Assembly: GCA_016779485.1 (NCBI GenBank)
Contig: JADHNN010000001.1
Coordinates: 66,681-130,680, forward strand
Direction: 5' to 3'
DNA length: 64,000 nucleotides
Source of the DNA: Gammaproteobacteria bacterium
GTDB lineage: Bacteria > Pseudomonadota > Gammaproteobacteria > GCA-002705445 > GCA-002716945
The number at the start of each line of letters is the position of its first letter. The stretch's first letter is position 1. The notes beneath the pieces are model-generated. The model was not told the origin of the DNA and did not search any database. It was given only the letters and a program-made list of their open reading frames with translations. Below are positions 1-8,820 of the stretch, piece by piece. A program made the position numbers and the translations under genes.

Positions 1-102
1 CTAGACGACCTTTCAAAAAAATATAATGTATCAAAAGAAAGAATCAGACAAATCGAAGAAAAATCTTTAGCTACACTTAAAGAAACAATCCTGCTCGCAT
101 AA
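1..102 (+). CDS. rpoH: RNA polymerase sigma factor, RpoH-type, C-terminal end (partial)
   Basis: Only the last 33 codons and the TAA stop are in the window; the gene starts upstream. The peptide contains LSKKYNVSKERIRQIEEK, a sigma region 4.2 helix-turn-helix that reads the -35 promoter element. The protein ends 13 residues after this helix, as heat-shock sigma factors (RpoH) do; RpoD-type factors carry a longer tail. The stop codon abuts the stop of the convergent ctaB gene with no base between and no visible hairpin terminator. The RpoH assignment rests on tail length and the helix only, so another sigma-70 family member is possible. Confidence 0.75.
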   Translation, partial: LDDLSKKYNVSKERIRQIEEKSLATLKETILLA

Positions 103-993
103 TCAGAGCATTAAAATATAATGATCAAAAAGAAGCGCTGCGAATAATAACGCAAGGTATGCAATTGAGTATTTGAACAGCTCAAAAGCTTTTCTGTCAT
201 TTTTAGTTAAATACAAACTATATGAATCAAGAATAAATTTCCCGCCAAGAATAAGTACAGAAATTAAATATATGTATGACACAAGATTAAGAAGATATGG
301 AAATAATGTTATGCAAAACAATAAAATTGAATATAAAAAAATATGCAATCGAGTAAAGTCGGCACCATGTGTCACAGGTAACATAGGTACATTTGCTTTG
401 CTGTAATCCTCTTGTTTATATACTGCTAATGCCCAAAAATGAGGTGGGGTCCATAAAAAAATAATTAAAAATAAAAGCAAAGGCAGCTCACTCACACTAT
501 TTGTCATTGCAGTCCAACCTAAAAGTGGGGGCATAGCTCCTGCAATACCACCTATTACAATATTTTGTGATGTTAAGTTTTTTAGATAAACTGAATAAAT
601 AATAGAATAAACAATAATTGAAAAAAGTGTCAAGATGGTAGTGATAGTATTTACGTACTCAAAAAGAATATATGTCGAGAGTAATGAAATACTTAGAGAA
701 AAATATATAGCGTGATTGGTCGTTACATTACCTCTGATTAGTGGGCGACTTTTCGTCCTATCCATAATGGCATCTATCTTCTGATCAACAACATGGTTTA
801 TAACTGCTGCTGCAGATGCGGCTAAATATATGCCAATGCTAGCGTATAGCATTAATGGATAGTCCAAATTAAAATCTTGGGCAAGAAGCATCCCAACTAT
901 TGCTGTAAATATTATTAAAAAATTTACACGAGGTTTTGTAAGAGCAATTAGATCAAATAAAATTGAATTAGTGTTTCTAGCTGTGTTGTTCAT
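103..993 (-). CDS. ctaB: Protohaem IX farnesyltransferase (haem O synthase)
   Basis: This 296-residue membrane protein adds a farnesyl group to haem B to give haem O, the first step towards the haem A of aa3 oxidases. It has the UbiA-superfamily signature: LTKPRV near the N-terminus, the Asp-rich motif NHVVDQKIDAIMDRT that binds the prenyl diphosphate through magnesium, and YKQEDY in the second Asp/Glu-rich loop. Several hydrophobic segments follow, as expected for about nine membrane helices. It lies directly after ctaA (the ctaA stop and ctaB start are adjacent) at the downstream end of the oxidase cluster, so it is probably the last gene of that transcript. Length is normal for the family. 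Confidence 0.95.
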   Translation of the reverse strand: MNNTARNTNSILFDLIALTKPRVNFLIIFTAIVGMLLAQDFNLDYPLMLYASIGIYLAASAAAVINHVVDQKIDAIMDRTKSRPLIRGNVTTNHAIYFSLSISLLSTYILFEYVNTITTILTLFSIIVYSIIYSVYLKNLTSQNIVIGGIAGAMPPLLGWTAMTNSVSELPLLLFLIIFLWTPPHFWALAVYKQEDYSKANVPMLPVTHGADFTRLHIFLYSILLFCITLFPYLLNLVSYIYLISVLILGGKFILDSYSLYLTKNDRKAFELFKYSIAYLALLFAALLFDHYILML

Positions 994-1998
994 CTATTTT
1001 ATTTTATAGAATGATATCAGACAATAATAAAAAGCGCTTGAAATAAAAGCCATTAAAATTGCAGCATTCATTGTATGCCACACTGCAATGTTAAGAGGTA
1101 GACTGTATACCACATTAGAAATACCAAGGATTATCTGTAATATAAAAAATATGGTACTTACGCCCATGAGTTTTTTTAGAATAATATGTTCCTTTAGTTT
1201 TAGAACTGTATAGACTGCTAATATATAAATTACTGTTAAAATTAAAGCTGTAATTCTATGCGAGTAATGAATAGCAACTTTTGCTCCATAAGCTAAAACT
1301 CCTCCTTCATAATTTACATCCGGTAGTCCTATTAAATCAAAAGCGCCATCAAAAACTATTTCTTTCGGATACCATTGGTCGAGACATTTTGGAAAATCAG
1401 TACATGCCAACGACGCATAGTTAGTACTTGTCCATCCTCCTAATAAGATTTGAGCGATTAAAAATAACCAAGTAGCAGATATTAAGACTAGAGCAAAAAA
1501 AGGAATACGCTTAGGGCTTACACTTATACCAGAATAATTAATAGCATTTATAAAAAGTAATGTGGCAGTTAACATTCCAAAAAATAAATGTGTCGTTACG
1601 ATGGTAGGTTTTACCAACATAGTTACTGTGAGCATGCCCATAATTGCTTGTATCACAATTAGAACAGATAAGAGGACCGGTAATGTATAATTTTTTTTTG
1701 AATATTTAACTGATATGAATGTGATGAAAAAAACATATAGTCCTAGAATACCTGCCATATATCGATGTAACATTTCTCTCCATGCTTTACCAACATCTAT
1801 GTCTGTATCGGGATAATTTTCTTTTGCTTTTGCCAATTCATCAGCTGTATCTGGTGTAGTTAATAATCCATAACATCCAGGCCAATCTGGGCAGCCGAGG
1901 CCTGCATCTGTTAATCTTACCCATGCCCCTAGTGAAATAACCACTAAGGTAAATAGTGCACCGATAAAACTTAATTTTGCTATTTTTAAATCATCCAT
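994..1998 (-). CDS. ctaA: Haem A synthase (COX15/CtaA family)
   Basis: The 334-residue integral membrane protein oxidises haem O to haem A. Four His-bearing helices fit the haem-ligand pattern of the family: EMLHRY, THLFFG, HYSHRIT and WHTMNAA. The first outer loop has the Cys pair in GCPDWPGC, and the second half has a matching loop with ACTDFPKC; such Cys pairs are usual in this family. It is four bases downstream of the Sco-like gene and abuts ctaB, so the four genes surf1, sco-like, ctaA and ctaB look like one transcription unit dedicated to oxidase assembly. Confidence 0.95.
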   Translation of the reverse strand: MDDLKIAKLSFIGALFTLVVISLGAWVRLTDAGLGCPDWPGCYGLLTTPDTADELAKAKENYPDTDIDVGKAWREMLHRYMAGILGLYVFFITFISVKYSKKNYTLPVLLSVLIVIQAIMGMLTVTMLVKPTIVTTHLFFGMLTATLLFINAINYSGISVSPKRIPFFALVLISATWLFLIAQILLGGWTSTNYASLACTDFPKCLDQWYPKEIVFDGAFDLIGLPDVNYEGGVLAYGAKVAIHYSHRITALILTVIYILAVYTVLKLKEHIILKKLMGVSTIFFILQIILGISNVVYSLPLNIAVWHTMNAAILMAFISSAFYYCLISFYKIK

Positions 1999-2002
1999 GA
2001 TT

Positions 2003-2512
2003 CTATATTTTTGAATATTTTAAAAGTTTTTTTAAATCTTTTAGTAATCCTTTCGCCTCAAAATTTTGATTATACCCTAGTATAATTTTCCCAAAAGGGT
2101 CGACAATGAATATTCCATCATCCATTTTTGATAATTTATTATAAAGCGTTTCTGGCTTATCTAAAACAATAACTTTTGGATAGTTATTCAAGTATTGATA
2201 CTGATTTTCATAACTTCGATTAAAAAGAATGTATCTTTGGACCCTATCCATATTTTTACCTAATAACGTATTTACCTGTCTAAGCATATAAGTGTTATCT
2301 TGGCATTTTAAATCACATTCTATTGGGAGAACTTGGAGAAGTGCCCAGTGTTCATCTTGATTATTTAAATTAATATTAATCTCTTCATCTAGAAACTTTC
2401 CATGGTTTGTTGTGCCTCTTGAATGTGTCGCGTTGTTCATATAGAAATATTGAGCGAATATAAAAGGTGTTATAAACACGAGAAGTATAAGTATAAGCTT
2501 AACTTTTCCCAT
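2003..2512 (-). CDS. Membrane-anchored Sco-like protein of the cox cluster
   Basis: The 169-residue protein has one N-terminal membrane segment (about residues 4-24) followed by a periplasmic domain. Residues 66-70 read CDLKC, a CxxxC pair like the copper-binding pair of Sco proteins, and the C-terminal part (DPFGKIILGY) resembles the end of a thioredoxin fold. Proteins like this sit between surf1 and ctaA in Pseudomonas cox clusters. I infer a role in copper delivery or thiol chemistry for the oxidase; there is no direct proof. It overlaps surf1 by 14 bases. No separate, full-length Sco gene is visible in the window. Confidence 0.7.
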   Translation of the reverse strand: MGKVKLILILLVFITPFIFAQYFYMNNATHSRGTTNHGKFLDEEININLNNQDEHWALLQVLPIECDLKCQDNTYMLRQVNTLLGKNMDRVQRYILFNRSYENQYQYLNNYPKVIVLDKPETLYNKLSKMDDGIFIVDPFGKIILGYNQNFEAKGLLKDLKKLLKYSKI

Positions 2513-3179
2513 TTTTCCTTCTGTTTAAAATAAATAAAAAAAACATACCAATAATTGTAAACAAAAACCACTGTCCCGCATACATGTAATGTTTTAGATG
2601 ATTGTTCTTATTTTTAATAGGAATATAAGTATATGCATATTGATTCTCTTCATTAAGATTAATTATGAAAGGATAGATATCTTTATTTAATATTTTAGAG
2701 ATTTGCTTTGTATTTATATTTTGTATTACATATGGTTTTTTTTTAGTAATGTTATTAGAGCTCAGTTCAAGTAACTGCATTGGGTATTTTACATATCCTT
2801 TAATGGTTACCATGCTTTTAGGGGTTTCAATTAATGGGTATTTTTGTCGAGAATGATTATCTACCCATCCTCTGTTAACCAATAATACTTTATCACCTAT
2901 AATCAATGGTGAAATTACGTAATAACCTGCTTTGCGTTTGAAAACAATATTATCTAATAAAAAAAATGACTCATCAAAAATACCTGTCGCATATAACTTT
3001 TTATATCTAACTGGTTTATCTACTAACTGTTTAATATCAGAGTATTCGGTATTGATCTGAGATTCAAAGTCTCTTTGAATAGAAAGTTTATCTTGACCCC
3101 TATCAATTTGCCAAGTACCTAAATAAAAGCATATGCCTATCAAGCTGATCAAACTTAAGTTTTTTAAAATATTTATCAT
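2499..3179 (-). CDS. SURF1 family oxidase assembly protein
   Basis: The 226-residue protein has membrane segments at the two ends (about residues 6-22 and 200-220) with a soluble periplasmic part between, the usual SURF1 layout. Family marks are GTWQIDRGQDK just after the first helix and LVNRGWVD in the middle. SURF1 proteins help insert haem A into CoxA. The gene is followed by the Sco-like gene with a 14-base overlap. Its start codon lies 20 bases from the divergent start of the DUF2909 gene, so a promoter for this assembly sub-operon may lie in or near that short gap; I see no clear hexamers there. Confidence 0.92.
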   Translation of the reverse strand: MINILKNLSLISLIGICFYLGTWQIDRGQDKLSIQRDFESQINTEYSDIKQLVDKPVRYKKLYATGIFDESFFLLDNIVFKRKAGYYVISPLIIGDKVLLVNRGWVDNHSRQKYPLIETPKSMVTIKGYVKYPMQLLELSSNNITKKKPYVIQNINTKQISKILNKDIYPFIINLNEENQYAYTYIPIKNKNNHLKHYMYAGQWFLFTIIGMFFLFILNRRKNGKS

Positions 3180-3199
3180 TCTAGTGTTAACATGGCTCT

Positions 3200-3400
3200 A
3201 TGTTTAAATATGCGATTGTAACTTTACTAATATTAATTATATACAATCTCGTTATGGGATTTATATATATACTGAAAGATAAGTCATCTAGTAAAAGAGG
3301 ACTTGCATCACTCAAAACAAGAATTATTCTATCATTGTTACTTTTTATCCTGATTATTGTCGGGTTTTACACGGATATGATAAAACCAAATAGTTTTTAA
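3200..3400 (+). CDS. Small twin-transmembrane protein, DUF2909-like
   Basis: This 66-residue protein has two hydrophobic helices (about residues 3-25 and 41-58) joined by a positively charged loop with KDKSSSKRGLASLKTRI. Its length, topology and loop match the DUF2909 family, which is found, also on the opposite strand, between the CoxIII gene and surf1 in Pseudomonas-type cox clusters. Its conserved place suggests a part in oxidase biogenesis, but no function is established that I know of. Its stop is directly next to the stop of the convergent CoxIII gene. Confidence 0.75.
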   Translation: MFKYAIVTLLILIIYNLVMGFIYILKDKSSSKRGLASLKTRIILSLLLFILIIVGFYTDMIKPNSF

Positions 3401-4258
3401 TCAGAGCCAGTAGACAAATACAAATAACCCTAACCAAACAACATCGACGAAGTGCCAATACCATGCGACAGCCTCAAAACCGAAGTGGTTCTCATTTGTA
3501 AAGTGACCTTTTATACATCTAAACAAAATAACAGTAAGCATAATTGCGCCTAATGTCACATGAAAACCATGAAATCCTGTTAACATATAAAATGTTGATC
3601 CGTACATACCTGAAGTCATTTTAAGATTCAAATCATTATATGCATGTGAGTATTCATAAGCTTGAAATCCAACAAATATAAAACCTAATAAAACTGTAGC
3701 TAGTAGTCCAAGAATAAGTTGATTTCTTTTTCCTTCTTTTAAACCGTGATGTGCCCATGTTACTGTCAAACCACTAATAAGAAGAATTATTGTATTAAGA
3801 GCTGGTATTCCTGCTGCTTTCATAACAACAAAATCACCTCCATAATTTGCTGGACCATTAGATGGCCATACATTTTCAAAAGTAGGCCATAATTCTTGGT
3901 TTGTGCTTACTTTTGTACCTTCGCCTGCAAGCCAAGGTAAAGACAATTCTCTGGCGTAGTACAAAGCTCCAAAAAAAGCTGCAAAAAACATTACTTCTGA
4001 AAATATAAACCAAGCCATTCCCCATCTAAATGACATGTCTACTTGTGCGTCATACAACCCGCCTTCACTTTCATTAACAACATAAGAAAACCATCCATAC
4101 ACAACAAGTAAAAGTAAAGCTAAGCCTGTGTAGGTTAATGTTAAGTTTGATTCATCATTCATATAATTTGCTAGACCTATAAACATTACAATTAATGCTA
4201 CAGTTGCAAGAAATGGCCACTTAGTTTCGTGTGGTACGTAATATGATGATCCGCTCAT
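3401..4258 (-). CDS. coxC: Cytochrome c oxidase subunit III
   Basis: The 285-residue protein is the third core subunit of the aa3 oxidase in the inner membrane. It starts with YYVPHETKWPFL and contains the family segments RWGMAWFIFSEVMFF, TGFHGFHVTLGA and WYWHFVDVVWLGLFVFVYW near the end, with seven predicted membrane helices. The start codon overlaps the ctaG stop by four bases (ATGA), so the two genes are translationally coupled. It follows coxB-coxA-ctaG in the standard order. Nothing is unusual in length or motifs. Confidence 0.96.
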   Translation of the reverse strand: MSGSSYYVPHETKWPFLATVALIVMFIGLANYMNDESNLTLTYTGLALLLLVVYGWFSYVVNESEGGLYDAQVDMSFRWGMAWFIFSEVMFFAAFFGALYYARELSLPWLAGEGTKVSTNQELWPTFENVWPSNGPANYGGDFVVMKAAGIPALNTIILLISGLTVTWAHHGLKEGKRNQLILGLLATVLLGFIFVGFQAYEYSHAYNDLNLKMTSGMYGSTFYMLTGFHGFHVTLGAIMLTVILFRCIKGHFTNENHFGFEAVAWYWHFVDVVWLGLFVFVYWL

Positions 4259-4791
4259 AATTTATTAGTCTCCTTGATATTATTTGAAATATCGAACATT
4301 GTATAAGAAAGCACAATGTCACCGCTGTCGTTTGGTAGCTCATTATCAATAATAAATTGAATACCTAAATCTTTAACCTCGCCAGCATTAATTGTTTGTT
4401 GGTTGAAACAAAAGCATTCAATTTTTTTGAAATATTCTGCGTGTTTACCTGGTGTTACACTTGGGCTAGCTGTTGTATGTAGCTGTTTGCTTGAATTATT
4501 TTTCATTACATAGTGAGTGTTGTATGGTTTTCCAACCTGAACTGTCATTTCTGAAACTGAAGGCTCAAAATATAATGGAGCGGAATTTGCTACATTTGAA
4601 ATAAATTTAACTGTAACAAATCTATTATCTTCTTTAATGTCATTAGCTACGTACGCAACTTCATTAGTTTTACCATTTAAGCCTGTAATCTCACAAAAAG
4701 TATCGTAGATAGGCACCAGAGCATATGAAAACCCGTACATAGCAACCACTGCTAGTGACAATTTTGTAATTGTTGATTTTATTCCTGTCAT
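4255..4791 (-). CDS. ctaG: Cytochrome c oxidase assembly protein CtaG (Cox11)
   Basis: The 178-residue protein has a single N-terminal membrane helix (about residues 10-28) and a periplasmic beta domain. Residues in KKIECFCFNQQ include the CFCF copper-binding motif of Cox11/CtaG, which delivers copper to the CuB site of CoxA. The N-terminal domain segment YDTFCEITGLNGKT is also typical. It overlaps coxA by one base and coxC by four, inside the structural oxidase operon. Confidence 0.95.
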   Translation of the reverse strand: MTGIKSTITKLSLAVVAMYGFSYALVPIYDTFCEITGLNGKTNEVAYVANDIKEDNRFVTVKFISNVANSAPLYFEPSVSEMTVQVGKPYNTHYVMKNNSSKQLHTTASPSVTPGKHAEYFKKIECFCFNQQTINAGEVKDLGIQFIIDNELPNDSGDIVLSYTMFDISNNIKETNKL

Positions 4792-6365
4792 TAGTCAACT
4801 TTTGGTGGAGTATCAAATGAATGGTATGGCGCTGGTGATGGTAATGTCCATTCTAGTCCCTCTGCTCCTTCCCAGCTTTTATCAGCTGCAGTTACAGGTT
4901 GTCTTAGTGTTAAGAACAAAATGTAAACAAATAGTAATTGGGATAAACCAAAACCAAAAGCTCCTACTGAAGCAATCATATTAAAGTCCGTAAACTGCAC
5001 CGCGTAATCTGGTATCCTTCTTGGCATTCCAGCTAACCCGACAAAGTGCATAGGGAAAAATGTAATATTTACAAATATTGTTGTCATCCAGAAATGAATT
5101 TTACCTAAAGTTTCGTTATACATTTTCCCTGTCCATTTAGGTAACCAGTAATATACAGCTGCAATGATAGCAAATACGGCACCTGGAACGAGTACATAAT
5201 GGAAATGTGCAACTACAAAATATGTGTCATGGTATTGGAAATCAGCTGGTGTTATAGCCAACATTAATCCTGAAAACCCGCCAATTGTAAATAATATGAT
5301 AAAGGCTAATGCAAATAACATAGGAGTTTCAAATGTCATAGAACCCTTCCACATAGTAGCTACCCAATTAAAAACTTTAACACCAGTTGGCACTGCTATT
5401 AACATAGTGGTAAACATAAAGAATATTTCTCCTGCTAACGGCATACCTACAGTAAACATATGATGTGCCCATACTATAAATGATAGAAGAGCAATGGATG
5501 CTGTAGCATAGACCATTGAGTCATAACCAAATAGTTTCTTTCTTGAAAATGCAGGAATGATTGTGGATACAATTCCAAAAGCAGGAAGAATTAATATGTA
5601 TACTTCTGGGTGACCGAAGAACCAAAATATGTGTTGAAACAATACAGGATCTCCACCACCTGCTGCTGTAAAGAAACTAGTTCCATAAAAACGATCTGTT
5701 AGAAGCATCGTTATAGCACCTGCAAGAACAGGCATTGATGCAATAAGAAGGAATGCTGTTATTAACCATGTCCATACAAATATTGGCATCTTCATTAATG
5801 TCATTCCTGGCGCTCTCATATTCAGAATAGTAGCAATCACATTTATAGCCCCCAAGATTGACGATGCTCCGAGTAAATGTAGAGAAAATATTACAAATGG
5901 CATAGAATTTCCACCCTGTAATGATAGCGGCGGATAAAGTGTCCACCCTGCAGCTGGACCTCCGCTTTCAAAGAATAAAGTGCTTAGTAACATTGTAAAA
6001 GCAAATGGTAAAATCCAGAAGCTCCAATTATTTAGTCTTGGTAAAGCCATATCTGGTGCTCCTATCATCATAGGCAACTGCCAGTTTGCTAAACCAACAA
6101 ATGCAGGCATAACTGCACCAAAAATCATTATTAATGCATGCATGGTAGTCATTTGATTAAAGAAACCAGGAACTACAAATTGTAATCCAGGTTGAAATAA
6201 CTCTGCACGAATCACTAGTGCCATGAGTCCGCCTACAAAAAACATTAGTAGACTAAACCATAAATAAAGTGAACCAATGTCTTTATGGTTAGTAGTTGTT
6301 ATCCATCTCATCAAACCTGACGGTTGATGATGTTCTTCTTTTAAGTGATCTATATTTGCGCTCAT
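4791..6365 (-). CDS. coxA: Cytochrome c oxidase subunit I (aa3 type)
   Basis: The 524-residue catalytic subunit carries haem a, haem a3 and CuB. Visible marks are [14 protein letters not shown] (CuB His and the cross-linked Tyr, with the Glu of the A1-type proton channel), the HH pair in [17 protein letters not shown] of the K channel, and [14 protein letters not shown] with the haem and CuB histidines. The D-channel region [14 protein letters not shown] is present. It sits between coxB and ctaG, 10 bases after coxB. With subunits II and III it makes a proton-pumping oxidase that takes electrons from cytochrome c; candidate donors c4 and c5 are encoded at 52-55 kb. Confidence 0.98.
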   Translation of the reverse strand: MSANIDHLKEEHHQPSGLMRWITTTNHKDIGSLYLWFSLLMFFVGGLMALVIRAELFQPGLQFVVPGFFNQMTTMHALIMIFGAVMPAFVGLANWQLPMMIGAPDMALPRLNNWSFWILPFAFTMLLSTLFFESGGPAAGWTLYPPLSLQGGNSMPFVIFSLHLLGASSILGAINVIATILNMRAPGMTLMKMPIFVWTWLITAFLLIASMPVLAGAITMLLTDRFYGTSFFTAAGGGDPVLFQHIFWFFGHPEVYILILPAFGIVSTIIPAFSRKKLFGYDSMVYATASIALLSFIVWAHHMFTVGMPLAGEIFFMFTTMLIAVPTGVKVFNWVATMWKGSMTFETPMLFALAFIILFTIGGFSGLMLAITPADFQYHDTYFVVAHFHYVLVPGAVFAIIAAVYYWLPKWTGKMYNETLGKIHFWMTTIFVNITFFPMHFVGLAGMPRRIPDYAVQFTDFNMIASVGAFGFGLSQLLFVYILFLTLRQPVTAADKSWEGAEGLEWTLPSPAPYHSFDTPPKVD

Positions 6366-6375
6366 TTCAATTTCC

Positions 6376-7182
6376 TTATTTTGATTTATCTGCTACGCGA
6401 TTTTTTTGATTTAATGATACCCATTTTGTATATTCTTCTTTAGGTACTGCGCGGACAACAATCGGCATGAAACCATGATCCTTTCCGCATAATTCTGTAC
6501 ATTGGCCTCGATATACTCCTGGCTCTTTAATGTCTACCCATAATTCATTGATATATCCTGGAATAGCATCTTTTTTACCTGTAATCTCTGGGACCCACCA
6601 AGCATGTATTACATCACTTGCAGTTAATAATATTCTTACTTTGGTATTTGTAGGTAAGACCATTTCATTGTCTACGTTAAGGAGATAGTTATCAACTTTA
6701 TTAACATCGATTTTAGATCCAAGTTGTCTCGCTTCGTTGCTACTATCAGCTAGTTTACTAAAAAAAGAAACATCATCTTCTACATAATCATATTTCCACA
6801 TCCACTGGTATCCAGTAACCTTAACTGTAATCTCTGAATTCCTGGTGTCTTCCATCATTATAAGTGTTTTAGTAGCTGGTATCGCCATTCCTACAAGTAT
6901 TACAAAAGGGATAACGGTCCATATAACTTCAACTGTCGTGCTTTCATGGAATGATGCTGGTTTAGCACCCTTAGATTTTCTATGATGATATATTGAGTAA
7001 AACATTACTCCAAAAACAACTATGCCTATTACCACGGTGATATAGAAAATAAGCATATGTAAGTCATATGCAGCATTAGCTGTTGGTGATACACCTCTTG
7101 GCATGTTTACTTCCCAATCAGCCAGGGTTGTTAGCGGAACTAACATTGATACTATTAATATTGATAATCTATTCATTTTCAT
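6376..7182 (-). CDS. coxB: Cytochrome c oxidase subunit II
   Basis: The 268-residue protein starts with a cleavable signal peptide, then two membrane helices, then the periplasmic CuA domain. The CuA site is visible as HAWWVPE and [16 protein letters not shown] (Cys, Cys, His, Met ligands). The protein stops soon after, so there is no fused C-terminal cytochrome c domain as in Pseudomonas CoxB; a separate cytochrome c must supply electrons. There are two in-frame start codons two codons apart (7182 and 7176). An AGGGA sequence is well spaced only for the second, so the real start may be 7176. This is the first gene of the oxidase operon. Confidence 0.96.
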   Translation of the reverse strand: MKMNRLSILIVSMLVPLTTLADWEVNMPRGVSPTANAAYDLHMLIFYITVVIGIVVFGVMFYSIYHHRKSKGAKPASFHESTTVEVIWTVIPFVILVGMAIPATKTLIMMEDTRNSEITVKVTGYQWMWKYDYVEDDVSFFSKLADSSNEARQLGSKIDVNKVDNYLLNVDNEMVLPTNTKVRILLTASDVIHAWWVPEITGKKDAIPGYINELWVDIKEPGVYRGQCTELCGKDHGFMPIVVRAVPKEEYTKWVSLNQKNRVADKSK

Positions 7183-7187
7183 TCCCT

Positions 7188-7217
7188 AATATATGGTTAT
7201 TGATCATTCCATAACAA
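7188..7217 (-). promoter_or_regulatory. Possible sigma-70 promoter of the cox operon
   Basis: On the minus strand TTGTTA (7212-7217) and TATATT (7188-7193) are separated by 18 bases. They lie in the 70-base gap between bioC and coxB, and the -10 box is 5 bases before the first coxB start codon. The match is moderate and the region is AT-rich, so chance cannot be excluded. Confidence 0.4.
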
Positions 7218-7252
7218 CTTTTTGCATCCCAATATTAACAAAATATTAGTAC

Positions 7253-8089
7253 TTATGGAATTTCTAATTTACTCTTTTTTACTTCTTTAATGGGAATCAA
7301 TTTGCCTGATTTATCAAGGGTTTTTGCCTCTTTTAGAGCATAACCAAATATTATTTCGTATGTTAATTCGAATGAATCCGATACTTCATTATATAAGCTA
7401 TCCCTGATTGCTTGATACTCATGCTTATGGAGATATTGGCTATGATCAATACTAGTTGTATTTGTGCCAGTCAAACGTAAAGATTTCAGAAGCTGCTTAA
7501 GAGAGGGGAACTCAAGTGTTATAAATTCGCTGTCTACGACCGGATCCTTAAGTTTTGCGTTAAGCATAAAATCACCATAGTGATGCATGTCGATAAAATT
7601 GTTAAATCTAAGCTTTTTATAAATAGATTCAGGACATTTTCTAAACTCTCTGAAAGTATCTGGACCAGCTGCTGAGAATAATAGTAATCCATTTGGTCTT
7701 AATAAATTTGAATACCTTTTAAATAAATTGTCATCTAAATCGCACCAGTGTAATGTCAGGCTAGACAAGATTGTATCAAAAGATTCATTTTTAAAAGGTG
7801 GAGCTTCACCTTTTGTTTGAATACATCTTGCAGAATAATTCTTTTGTTTGTGTTCTTTTAACATTTCATGAGATAAATCAATTGAAACAATATCTATGCC
7901 TGGAAATTCTCTACAAAGAATTTGAGATAAATTACCAGTTCCAGACCCTATCTCAAGCAGATATTTTATATCATGCTTGATAAGGTTAAGTCTATTAAAT
8001 AATCTTTCATTAACATTTTTTTGAATAAATGAATAATCATCATAGCTACGAGCTCGTTTAGAAAATGATTTAATAATTTTTTTCTTCAT
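7253..8089 (-). CDS. bioC: Malonyl-ACP O-methyltransferase
   Basis: The 278-residue class I methyltransferase has the SAM-binding glycine motif LEIGSGTGNLS near residue 43, an acidic residue at the end of the next strand (IVSIDLS), and SSLTLHWCDD in the post-II region typical of BioC. The N-terminal KSFSKRARSYDDYSFIQ also fits BioC (FxRAAxxYD). BioC methylates malonyl-ACP so that it can enter fatty-acid elongation and yield pimeloyl-ACP for biotin. It overlaps the esterase-like gene upstream by four bases, the bioH-bioC pairing expected for pimelate synthesis. bioF, bioB and bioD are not in this window; bioA is at 23.9 kb. Confidence 0.85.
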   Translation of the reverse strand: MKKKIIKSFSKRARSYDDYSFIQKNVNERLFNRLNLIKHDIKYLLEIGSGTGNLSQILCREFPGIDIVSIDLSHEMLKEHKQKNYSARCIQTKGEAPPFKNESFDTILSSLTLHWCDLDDNLFKRYSNLLRPNGLLLFSAAGPDTFREFRKCPESIYKKLRFNNFIDMHHYGDFMLNAKLKDPVVDSEFITLEFPSLKQLLKSLRLTGTNTTSIDHSQYLHKHEYQAIRDSLYNEVSDSFELTYEIIFGYALKEAKTLDKSGKLIPIKEVKKSKLEIP

Positions 8090-8778
8090 AATATTTTTTT
8101 TATGATGTCATAGATTTTTTTAAATTCAAAAAAAGGATAATGAGGACTCTTCTCAAGTATATGCGTAGAGATTTTGTTTTTTTTGAGTTGATTAAAATTA
8201 TCTAAACTATTAATTTGGTCATGAGATGATTGAATAATATGAACATTTTTCGTATAAGAGATATCTTTATCTGCTTTATAAATTTTTTTTAAGTCGTCTA
8301 ACCCTAAACAAAGATTTTCTATTGATGGAATAAAATTATTATTAAAGAGACTTGTTAATTTAATAAAATCGCTTTTATTATTGTTGGCACCTTTAGTACA
8401 GTTGAAAATAAACTTTCGAAATGCTTCTTTTGAATTATTTTTTATACTTATATATAAACTATCAATAGTATAAGTTTTAGGTTCAAAAAAAGGGTTAATT
8501 AGTATAACTATAGCTTGGCATGAACTTAATTTTGAGGAGTTTAATATCAACGAGGCACTATAAGAATAAGCTATGATCATATCTCCCTTTTTTGCCGTAG
8601 ATAGAACATTATCAATCTTTCTAACATTACTAAAGTTACTTTTCTCTTCATAACCAGACAATATAATCTTGGTATGAAGCGCGGGCTGTCTAAAATACTT
8701 TATTACATCATTCCAAATATATGGCCCGAATAACCATCCATGAATATAAGTAATTTTCTGTATCTTTTGTATCAACAT
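8086..8778 (-). CDS. Alpha/beta-hydrolase, probable pimeloyl-ACP methyl ester esterase (BioH-like)
   Basis: The 230-residue protein has an alpha/beta-hydrolase pattern: HGW at residues 13-15 (oxyanion region), a nucleophile elbow AYSYS with Ser72, Asp187 in SSHDQ and His213 in SPHYPFFE. The His context resembles the HAPF segment of BioH. The elbow lacks the usual glycines of GxSxG. Its four-base overlap with bioC is the best evidence for a role in removing the methyl group of pimeloyl-ACP. The sequence is divergent and no signal peptide is seen. It could instead be one of the other non-homologous bioC partners or a hydrolase of unknown substrate. Confidence 0.6.
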   Translation of the reverse strand: MLIQKIQKITYIHGWLFGPYIWNDVIKYFRQPALHTKIILSGYEEKSNFSNVRKIDNVLSTAKKGDMIIAYSYSASLILNSSKLSSCQAIVILINPFFEPKTYTIDSLYISIKNNSKEAFRKFIFNCTKGANNNKSDFIKLTSLFNNNFIPSIENLCLGLDDLKKIYKADKDISYTKNVHIIQSSHDQINSLDNFNQLKKNKISTHILEKSPHYPFFEFKKIYDIIKKIL

Positions 8779-8820
8779 TACAAATTAGAATAATATAAAT
8801 CTCTAGTGTATGCTTTATAA

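Noticed and set aside
173-406. Open frame of 77 codons on the plus strand
   Set aside because: It lies wholly opposite ctaB, has no family features, and its sequence is explained by the conserved ctaB frame.
7218-7252. AATATT repeats in the bioC-coxB gap as a terminator
   Set aside because: The stem is only A-T pairs and six bases long, with no T-run; not better than chance in such AT-rich DNA.
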